A stretch of DNA of 64,000 nt, taken from NCBI GenBank assembly GCA_020429915.1, contig JAGQKV010000007.1, positions 1 through 64,000 on the forward strand. Reading direction: 5' to 3'. The translations under genes were made by a program, and so were the position numbers. This document shows, in pieces, positions 26,359 through 32,491 of this stretch. The notes under the pieces are model-generated. The model was not told the DNA's origin. It did not search any database and worked only from the letters and a program-made list of their open reading frames with translations. Each line of letters starts with the position of its first letter. Within the stretch, counting starts at the first letter, position 1. Source of the DNA: Candidatus Omnitrophota bacterium. GTDB lineage: Bacteria; Omnitrophota; Gorgyraeia; Zapsychrales; Zapsychraceae.

Positions 26359-26832
26359 GTGAAGGCAAACGAAGGACCGGCGACGGTCATTTCCATCAAC
26401 ATATCCCGTGGCGGTGTGCCTAAACTGCCGGTAGAGTCCGTGTACATCGCTGAACAAGGATTGGAAGGCGACGGGCACAATCACGAAAAGCATTATCGTC
26501 TCACGCAGGCGGTATGCCTGCAGGATGTCGAACAGCTGGAGAAGTTGACGGCCATGGGATACCCGCTCGGTCCGGGAACAGCCGGGGAGAATCTCACGGT
26601 CCGAAATCTTTACGTCAACGCACTTCCCGTCGGGGCCATATTGGAATTCGCCGGAGGAGTGGTGTTGGAAATTACCCGCGTCCGGCCCACATGTTATGTG
26701 ATGGATCAGATCCATCCGCGACTAAAATTGGACGCAACCGATTGTCACGGTATGTATGCCAAAGTGTTGCGCCCGGGAAGGTTGACAGCGGGGGAATCCA
26801 TTCAAATCGCCAAACCGTCCGGCGTAAAGTAA
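26359..26832 (+). CDS. MOSC-domain molybdenum-cofactor protein
   Basis: The product is 157 residues starting at GTG. It has the MOSC features 'GLEGDGHNHEKHYR', 'GTAGENLTVRNL' and 'LEITRVRPTCYVMDQI', including the conserved Cys. Stand-alone MOSC proteins are thought to bind sulfurated molybdenum cofactor or deliver it to enzymes. Placement between tatA and mobA in a NapA operon fits cofactor handling. Confidence 0.88.
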   Translation: MKANEGPATVISINISRGGVPKLPVESVYIAEQGLEGDGHNHEKHYRLTQAVCLQDVEQLEKLTAMGYPLGPGTAGENLTVRNLYVNALPVGAILEFAGGVVLEITRVRPTCYVMDQIHPRLKLDATDCHGMYAKVLRPGRLTAGESIQIAKPSGVK

Positions 26833-26856
26833 TCATTATCAACTCGTGGAGTACCA

Positions 26857-27438
26857 ATGACCGGAGCGATCATCTGTGGCGGCCGGAGTACGCGTATGGG
26901 CCGACCCAAGGCGAGTTTGCCCTTGGGGTCCGGCAAACCCATGATTGTGCACGTCTATGATATTCTGATGACGTGCTGCGCCCGGGTGGTTTTGGCCGGG
27001 TGCCCTCCGGACTTGCCGGCCGACTTAATGGATGTGCCGCGGATCCCCGATCGGATCCAAGATGCCGGCCCGATCGGAGGACTGGAAGCTTTGTTGGCCT
27101 CCGGCATTGACGATGAATATCTTGTAGTGCCTTGCGACCTGCCGCTGCTGCAGCCGGAGACATTGCGCTTGTTGTGTGTGGCGAACGGGAAGCTGCCGGT
27201 TGTTTTGTCTACAGAAAAGACCGTACAACCGTTGGTTGCCCGTTACGGAACCGGCCAGTTGGCGGAAATCCGCAAACGGATAGATCAAGGGTTATACTCA
27301 TTGAAAGCCTTGTTGCACGTAGTCGACCATACCCGCGTTCCCCTCCCAGTTCATTTAGCGGATACCCTGCACAACGTCAATACGACGCACGATTTCACCC
27401 CCGACAGATGTAAGCGGAAGATCATCGACGATGGCTAA
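26857..27438 (+). CDS. mobA: Molybdenum cofactor guanylyltransferase MobA
   Basis: The product is 193 residues. It has the nucleotidyltransferase signature 'GGRSTRMGRPKASLPLG' and the metal-binding 'VVPCDLPLL'. It transfers GMP to Mo-molybdopterin to give the bis-MGD cofactor that NapA needs. It is the last clear Mo gene of the island. The reading frame continues after the stop directly into NnrS-like sequence. Confidence 0.92.
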   Translation: MTGAIICGGRSTRMGRPKASLPLGSGKPMIVHVYDILMTCCARVVLAGCPPDLPADLMDVPRIPDRIQDAGPIGGLEALLASGIDDEYLVVPCDLPLLQPETLRLLCVANGKLPVVLSTEKTVQPLVARYGTGQLAEIRKRIDQGLYSLKALLHVVDHTRVPLPVHLADTLHNVNTTHDFTPDRCKRKIIDDG

Positions 27439-27480
27439 TTTACGAATAAATACGCCTGTTTTATTGCAAACCGGATTCCG

Positions 27481-27870
27481 ATGCTATGGGTACTATTTGC
27501 CGGGTATGTCTTTCTGATTCTCGGTTTTGTCTTGAAGTCCGCCGCGATCTTGGGGCGGCAACCAGACGACGCTGCTTTGCATGCCTGGACAGCCGGGGGC
27601 ATCGGGATATTTACCATAGGCATGATGACGCGGGTGGCCTGGGGGCATACCGGCCGTCTCATGGCCGAGCCACCGCGGTCTGTTGCCGGGATGTTTGCAT
27701 TGGTAATCTTAAGCGCAGTGGTGCGGGTATTTTTACCTTTGATACTACCCGAATCCTATATCATATGGATCGCGATCAGCCAGATTTTGTGGGTGCTGGC
27801 CTTCGGATGGTATTTGATTATTTACACCCCTGTGCTCATCAGTCCACGGCCGGATGGAAAAGCCGGATAA
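27481..27870 (+). CDS. NnrS-family C-terminal fragment
   Basis: The product is 129 residues with four hydrophobic helices. 'LHAWTAGGIGIFTIGMMTRV' followed by 'AWGHTGRLM' matches the C-terminal part of NnrS, a haem and copper membrane protein linked to nitric-oxide stress that is usually about 400 residues. The N-terminal two thirds are missing. Upstream codons in the same frame (27439-27480) read on without stop to the mobA stop, and no start with a ribosome site precedes 27481. It is either a short stand-alone relative or a remnant of a larger gene. Confidence 0.6.
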   Translation: MLWVLFAGYVFLILGFVLKSAAILGRQPDDAALHAWTAGGIGIFTIGMMTRVAWGHTGRLMAEPPRSVAGMFALVILSAVVRVFLPLILPESYIIWIAISQILWVLAFGWYLIIYTPVLISPRPDGKAG

Positions 27871-27948
27871 GATCTAAAACGGCGGATACGTTTCGCCAAG
27901 ATCTGTCCGATCATTACTTCTCGTAGTAGTGGTCGGGGGGAATGAGTG

Positions 27949-28007
27949 CCGGGTAATGTCGCAGGAAGCGCGATAGACCACAATATGCTTCCTGCGACAT
28001 TACCCGG
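27949..28007. repeat. Perfect 21-bp inverted repeat between convergent genes
   Basis: The arms at 27949-27969 and 27987-28007 are exact reverse complements, starting CCGGGTAATG, separated by 17 bases. There is no T-tract on either side, so it is not a standard intrinsic terminator. It sits 18 bases beyond the stop of the minus-strand glycoside hydrolase gene and could be a bidirectional RNA hairpin or a repeated palindrome. Confidence 0.8.
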
Positions 28008-28025
28008 GAACCTCAACGGTTCGGA

Positions 28026-30014
28026 CTACTTGGCCCACATCTCCGTGTAAAAGTAATATGCCTTCCTAAGCTTCCGTTCAAACGGACTATGTTTTCCGGA
28101 TCCCTGTCCAACCAGTCCCAACCACTCCTCACTTGAAAACCCGTCCGGAAAGGGGAAGGGATAGGTCGACTCTGTTTCATGAGTGGCCTCACTGCCGTCC
28201 CCGGCGTGGGTATCCTTCCACCATTCGTCGATAAATTGAAACGCCACGCCGCCGATGGCGTTGCCGGTGTACGGGCCGCCGGCCTGATGCAGGACGATGT
28301 CTCTCAGGTTCCCTTCGTGATAATCGCGCTGCATGCCTTCATCGACGGTTTGTCTGGCCGTATGCCACACGTCGCACCCGTATTCGGTAATCAGCACCGG
28401 TCGGTCGAAGCGTTCCTGCACGGTCTCCCAAACATTGCCGAACCCGCCGGCGCCCTGGTAGGAATTTACACCCATAATGTCGATCGCCGGCGCATACTTC
28501 TGGTAATAGTCGGCCAGACCTGTGCTGATGTTGCCGACGGCGACCGGGTGCTTTCCGTCGATTTCGTGGATCAATTCGGCAGCCTCGTTCAGGAACTCGG
28601 CCCACGCTTGGGGGTGCAGGCCGGCATTGGTCTTGGTGGCGTTTACCCCTGAATAACTCAGCGGCATGTTGTTCTCATTACCCAGGACCCACATCAACAC
28701 CCACGGCTCGTCTTTCAAATCGAGCACCTTGGCGCGCAGGACCTCAAGCATCACCTTGCGCTGCCCGGGGTCGGTATAGTCGGTGCCGGTTTGCCAGTCC
28801 GCGCCGGAGCCCACGGTGTAAGCGCCGAGCATATCGCCGGCGATGACCCGGATGCCGTAATTCTCATAGAGATCGCGCAGCAACGGCTTGTTGACCATCG
28901 CCGGGTCGTACGACACCCGGTCTTCGGCCGTGGGGATGTAATAGCGGATGGCGTTGACGCCCATGTCCTTCATCAATTGAAAGTCACCGATAGCGGGTTC
29001 GTCGTCATCCTGCACGCCGTTGCGGTCTTGATCCACCCACGCGTCGTAGGCGGCGTCGATGCGGCCGTTGTTGTTTTTGTCTTTATGCATCCAGCGCGCA
29101 TAGAAGTAGGGATCATTGTGCGGGCCCAGGCCGATCTCGGTCGGGCTGTAAGTAACGCCGCGCACGAAGAACGGCTCTCCTCCGACGGTCATCCGCCAAT
29201 GGCCGTTATTATAGCGGACCAGCCGGATGTCACCGCGCACGATCTCGCGGGCGATGCCTTGTTGCGTCATATCCGGCAACGCGGCCAGGCGCTCCTCCGC
29301 CGTCCGGCGCACAATTCGTCCGGGGTTGACCGCGACCACGTCATTGGCCGGATTATTGTCGTCTTTGTAATCTATGGAGACGCTTGCGTCCTCCAGCGCG
29401 CATTCCAGCTGCGGATATGTATCACACAGCCGGCGCACAGAGCTCATGGCGCCCGGTGCGGTGTACCATACAAACGACTTGTCGGTGGACCACACGTATT
29501 GTTTGGGCGCGTGCAGGAGTGTCGCGTAATAGGCCTTCAGCGCTTGCTTGATATGACCGGAACGTTCGAGGATCAGTGCGGTAAAAAAGAGTTTCGTGCC
29601 GGTTGCGTCGGGGGCCTGCGGCCACACATAGAATGCGCGCTGCGCGTCTTCATCGGCAAACACGTCCCAATGCCCCACGTCGAGTTTCCCGGCTGTTTCG
29701 TACTCGGCATAGCCGCTTTCCTTACGGATACCGAAGTTGTTCGGATAAATCCCCGCACCCACCGCCTTTTTCAGGCCCGCGCGGTCGGTGATGCGGTAGT
29801 AAACTCCGGGGGTGCCTGCGCCGGTGAGCTCACCGTATTGCGCGTAGTCGATGAAGATCGAATCACCGGTGTCGTCAATAGGGAAGGCGGGGGACGGTAG
29901 TGTCTTACCTTTCAGGAAATGGTGCATCAGCCGAACGTCCGCCGTGTCGTTCAAGGGGGCGGCTGAAGCCGGGCAGCAGGTGAACAGCAGGATCATACAC
30001 ATGATAAGTCGCAT
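28026..30014 (-). CDS. Secreted clan GH-A glycoside hydrolase (intact catalytic Glu pair)
   Basis: The product is 662 residues with a signal peptide (MRLIMCMILLFTCCPASA). Residues of about 20-265 form an extra N-terminal region without a recognised fold. Residues of about 275-660 form a TIM-barrel hydrolase starting 'FFVRGVTYSP', with the acid/base Glu447 in 'LGNENN' and the nucleophile Glu544 in 'LITEYG', as in GH2/GH5-like enzymes. Two Asp/Asn-rich calcium-type loops ('DKNNNGRID', 'DQDRNGVQDDDE') interrupt the barrel early. AAAGGAGAG before the ATG fixes the start. The family and substrate cannot be named from sequence alone. It is a paralogue of the gene at 34936-36195. Two hairpins lie in its leader. 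Confidence 0.85.
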   Translation of the reverse strand: MRLIMCMILLFTCCPASAAPLNDTADVRLMHHFLKGKTLPSPAFPIDDTGDSIFIDYAQYGELTGAGTPGVYYRITDRAGLKKAVGAGIYPNNFGIRKESGYAEYETAGKLDVGHWDVFADEDAQRAFYVWPQAPDATGTKLFFTALILERSGHIKQALKAYYATLLHAPKQYVWSTDKSFVWYTAPGAMSSVRRLCDTYPQLECALEDASVSIDYKDDNNPANDVVAVNPGRIVRRTAEERLAALPDMTQQGIAREIVRGDIRLVRYNNGHWRMTVGGEPFFVRGVTYSPTEIGLGPHNDPYFYARWMHKDKNNNGRIDAAYDAWVDQDRNGVQDDDEPAIGDFQLMKDMGVNAIRYYIPTAEDRVSYDPAMVNKPLLRDLYENYGIRVIAGDMLGAYTVGSGADWQTGTDYTDPGQRKVMLEVLRAKVLDLKDEPWVLMWVLGNENNMPLSYSGVNATKTNAGLHPQAWAEFLNEAAELIHEIDGKHPVAVGNISTGLADYYQKYAPAIDIMGVNSYQGAGGFGNVWETVQERFDRPVLITEYGCDVWHTARQTVDEGMQRDYHEGNLRDIVLHQAGGPYTGNAIGGVAFQFIDEWWKDTHAGDGSEATHETESTYPFPFPDGFSSEEWLGLVGQGSGKHSPFERKLRKAYYFYTEMWAK

Positions 30015-30055
30015 AGGGCTCTCCTTTGTGACTGTATTCTAGCGGTTTTGAGTGA

Positions 30056-30093
30056 GTTCTGCCAGGCTTCCTGTTGCGGAAGCCTGGCAGAAC
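30056..30093 (-). repeat. 16-bp perfect hairpin in hydrolase leader
   Basis: GTTCTGCCAGGCTTCC (30056-30071) pairs with 30078-30093 across a six-base loop, about 45 bases upstream of the hydrolase start codon on the minus strand. There is no U-tract. It shares the core GCTTCCTG with the 27949-28007 palindrome on the other side of the gene. Confidence 0.75.
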
Positions 30094-30095
30094 CT

Positions 30096-30133
30096 GGTTT
30101 TTCCGCTGACGCCAGTCAACAATCGGAAAAACC
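30096..30133 (-). repeat. 10-bp stem-loop next to the leader hairpin
   Basis: GGTTTTTCCG (30096-30105) pairs with CGGAAAAACC (30124-30133) across 18 bases. Together with the hairpin at 30056 it makes a two-stem structure in the 5' leader of the hydrolase gene. Confidence 0.65.
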
Positions 30134-30242
30134 GCTGGCTCCCCCGCATGGTGGAGGGGGGCCGATGTGCGCACCCGGCGGCCTGACGTGCGCCAAGTGC
30201 GCGGGGCTTGCGTTGGGGGCTCTCACTTGTGATTGGTGATTT

Positions 30243-30359
30243 GGGATTGGGGATTTGAACAGTTTGCCTTCATGATGCAGGCAAGCCGTGATTCAGATGC
30301 ATTAAAGCCTCACAAATCCCAGAATATGCATAACGGTCATTCTCCAAATCCCCAATCCC
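30243..30359. repeat. 15-bp inverted repeat with 87-base spacer
   Basis: GGGATTGGGGATTTG (30243-30257) is the exact reverse complement of 30345-30359. The spacer holds no gene. It may be the ends of a tiny decayed element. Confidence 0.6.
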
Positions 30360-30387
30360 TAATTCAAACATCAGACGACTTCCCGGC

Positions 30388-30840
30388 TTACAATAATTCC
30401 CCCGCCGCCTCCGCCGGTCGCCAGAACCAGCCTCCGCTCGGGTCCCAACATTGTCCGAAGGTGAAGTTATCGACCAGTTCCTGAATCACGGCGCGGGCCT
30501 CGTCGGTGCGCTCGAGCGCGATCAGCGATTTCGCCTGAATAAACAGGCTGGTGGCCACGTCGTTCAAGGCCCAATAGGAAAAGACTTCGTCGTTGGTCCC
30601 CGTGACATAGTCTTCCAGTCCGGCCTGCATCTCGCGGGCGGGTTCCTGATAGAGTTCGACGCACTTGCGGGCATAGACGATCGCGTCTTCGTATTCTTCG
30701 GCGCCGAAGGACTGCCAGGCCTTGACGGTCAGCGTGGACGAGGTGTGATCCCCGAATTTGTACTCCTTGGCGAATGCCGCCGGGGCGCTCATGCATACTG
30801 CCAGCGTTGCAGCCATACAAAGTTGGAATAAACGTGCCAT
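30388..30840 (-). CDS. Small secreted TPR-like protein of unknown function
   Basis: The product is about 150 residues from the ATG at 30840, which follows AAGGAGG. In-frame codons further upstream lack such a site. It has a signal peptide (MARLFQLCMAATLAVCM..., cleavage after AFA). The mature protein is helical, with tetratricopeptide-like 'EDAIVYARKCVELY' and 'QAKSLIALERTDEARAVI', and ends with 'CWDPSGGWFWRPAEAAGELL', an aromatic C-terminal motif I cannot place. It lies between the sigma-factor group and the active hydrolase gene. Confidence 0.75.
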   Translation of the reverse strand: MARLFQLCMAATLAVCMSAPAAFAKEYKFGDHTSSTLTVKAWQSFGAEEYEDAIVYARKCVELYQEPAREMQAGLEDYVTGTNDEVFSYWALNDVATSLFIQAKSLIALERTDEARAVIQELVDNFTFGQCWDPSGGWFWRPAEAAGELL

Positions 30841-30873
30841 GATTAACCTCCTTGTTTTCTGTGCCGGTGTAAT

Positions 30874-30886
30874 TCCGGGGACATAG
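30874..30886 (+). repeat. 13-mer TCCGGGGACATAG, copy 2
   Basis: Identical to 11030-11042 and also intergenic, in the leader of the small secreted protein gene. Confidence 0.5.
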
Positions 30887-30920
30887 TACCTGTTTACCCG
30901 GATGTTACGCATGCGTCATG

Positions 30921-30960
30921 AAAAAAGGCAGTTCCCGGCTGGTGCACCAGAAACTGCCTT
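30921..30960 (-). terminator. Rho-independent terminator of the sigma/CHAT operon
   Basis: Read on the minus strand, AAGGCAGTT (30960-30952) pairs with AACTGCCTT (30933-30925) and is followed by T residues (30926-30921). It lies 50 bases after the stop of the membrane TPR gene. Confidence 0.8.
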
Positions 30961-31009
30961 GTCCCGGCGGGGAGCGACCCCGGCGGGTTTTGACATCATG
31001 CGATATTTA

Positions 31010-31828
31010 TCAGAACGAGTTGCCGAACTTACGGTAAAATTCGATCAGGTTGTTGCGGCTTTCGATCGTTCGCGTGTCGTTGATTCCGAATTCATCTTTC
31101 TGCGTCTCAAATATTCCTTTATATATTTTTTCGGCGCGTTCATAGCGACCGGTTTCTTCGTAAAGCAGGCCGAGATTCCGGCGTGTGGTCATTGTCCCGG
31201 GATGCGTGGGGCCGAGCTGTTCCTCCTGAATACGCAATGCGCGCTCATAGTGGTCGCCGGCTTCCCGGTATTTGCCGAGCTTCTTCTCGACGACCGCCAA
31301 ATTATTCAGGGCGTTGGCTGTATCAGGATGATCGCTGCCCCGGATATCCTCGACCGTCCGCAGGACTTCCTGAGTCAGGGGCTCGGCTTCGGTAAACCGG
31401 CCATCGGCGTACATCATCATAATTTGCGCGTACAAGTCCTCAAGCGCTTCGGCGGCGGCATCGACCGAAGGATCGACGATCACCGGCGTAACCCCGCGTT
31501 CGCGTTCCGGCGGCGGCGCCTCCGGGTACAGCAATTGCAATCCGATAATGGCCACGACGATCGTCAGCGAAAAACTCAAGGCCGGGCGCGACGCGAATTG
31601 CGACAGGAGAAAACGCAGCTGATCCCACAGCGTAGACTGCCCCGGATCACGGCCGGTACGCACGGCGTGACGGAAGTCAGCCACCGTCTCGCGCGGGTCG
31701 ACGCCGTTCTCATATAAAAAGGAGTGGACGTCATCGAGCGGTTCGGCAACGATGTCGCGGATGATGTCTGCGTCCTCATCCAGAAAGGCGCACAGCTGTC
31801 GGACTTGTTTTTTAGGGTCGGTGCTCAT
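31010..31828 (-). CDS. One-pass membrane protein with C-terminal TPRs; candidate anti-sigma factor
   Basis: The product is 272 residues. Residues 1-80 are cytoplasmic-like and helical ('QVRQLCAFLDEDADIIRDIV'). One membrane helix follows ('LSFSLTIVVAIIGLQLLYP', about 84-102), then a Pro-rich linker and, from about 125, three to four kinesin-light-chain-type tetratricopeptide repeats ('HPDTANALNNLAVVEKKLGK' and following). AAGGA lies in the 3' end of the sigma gene, whose stop is ten bases before this ATG. Location directly behind an ECF-like sigma gene, and the inside-helix-outside layout, match how anti-sigma factors are built. No zinc ASD motif is seen, so this role is inference. Confidence 0.8.
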   Translation of the reverse strand: MSTDPKKQVRQLCAFLDEDADIIRDIVAEPLDDVHSFLYENGVDPRETVADFRHAVRTGRDPGQSTLWDQLRFLLSQFASRPALSFSLTIVVAIIGLQLLYPEAPPPERERGVTPVIVDPSVDAAAEALEDLYAQIMMMYADGRFTEAEPLTQEVLRTVEDIRGSDHPDTANALNNLAVVEKKLGKYREAGDHYERALRIQEEQLGPTHPGTMTTRRNLGLLYEETGRYERAEKIYKGIFETQKDEFGINDTRTIESRNNLIEFYRKFGNSF

Positions 31829-31838
31829 GTTCGTATCC

Positions 31839-32411
31839 TTACGACGCGTCCTGCCGGCGCGCCAGGTATTCTTCCAGACGGCGCTGCAAGAGTTTGCGTG
31901 TGTTATAAATGCTGGTCACCGGCAACCGCAGTTCCTCCGCGATCTCACGCGGCTTGCGGCCCGCTGCGGCTAGGGTCGCGACCCGTACCAGCCTGGGCTC
32001 ATCTTCGATTTCCTTTAAAAAACCTTCCATAAATCCTTCCGGCGCGTCGGAGGTGTCGATGGCCTCGGCGTCCTTACGGTGCTGATCGGACAGCGTCTCC
32101 AGAAACCGCAGGCAGCGGTTCTCCAGACTCTGACTGTGGTGATGGATCTCGCTACGTACCACACCGAACAGATAAACCAGCAGGTCCGGGACCGTTTGCG
32201 GGTCCCATTGGCGCTGGCCCCGATAAACTTTCAGGATTGCGTCCATCACAAAATCCTCCGCCATTTTGCCGGCGGCCACTTGGCCGCCTTGTTGCTGATA
32301 CCACGACATTTGACGTATCTTGGTAAAAGCGTACTTGATCAGCCGGGGGATGGTGTCGTCCCAGTCATGTTCATCGAGTAAGGCCTTGATGTCGGCCGGA
32401 ACTTCGTTCAA
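31839..32411 (-). CDS. ECF-like sigma factor
   Basis: The product is 190 residues with a TTG start preceded by GGAGGGAAAGG; the nearby ATG is out of frame. The N-terminal half resembles sigma region 2 ('AEDFVMDAILKVYRGQRQWD', 'LLVYLFGVVRSEIHHH'). The C-terminal half has a region 4-type helix-turn-helix ('LAAAGRKPREIAEELRLPVT'). There is no region 1 or 3, as in ECF factors. It would direct RNA polymerase to a regulon that may include the neighbouring secreted hydrolase genes. Its activity is probably held by the membrane TPR protein encoded next. Confidence 0.82.
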   Translation of the reverse strand: MNEVPADIKALLDEHDWDDTIPRLIKYAFTKIRQMSWYQQQGGQVAAGKMAEDFVMDAILKVYRGQRQWDPQTVPDLLVYLFGVVRSEIHHHSQSLENRCLRFLETLSDQHRKDAEAIDTSDAPEGFMEGFLKEIEDEPRLVRVATLAAAGRKPREIAEELRLPVTSIYNTRKLLQRRLEEYLARRQDAS

Positions 32412-32491
32412 CCTTTCCCTCCATCAGGGTAATGCCGCCCGGGCCCCGGAATTCGCCAAAAAAAATGCAGGGTCCGGGAGCGGGGCGGAGA

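Larger units (their letters stand above)
30015..30387. other. 373-base repeat-rich non-coding region
   Basis: No supported gene. It holds two adjacent stem-loops in the leader of the minus-strand hydrolase gene and, further left of the next gene, a 15-bp inverted repeat with an 87-base spacer. Confidence 0.6.

Noticed and set aside
28791..29900. 369-codon plus-strand frame opposite the secreted hydrolase
   Set aside because: The minus strand carries a signal peptide, a ribosome site and hydrolase motifs; the plus frame has none.
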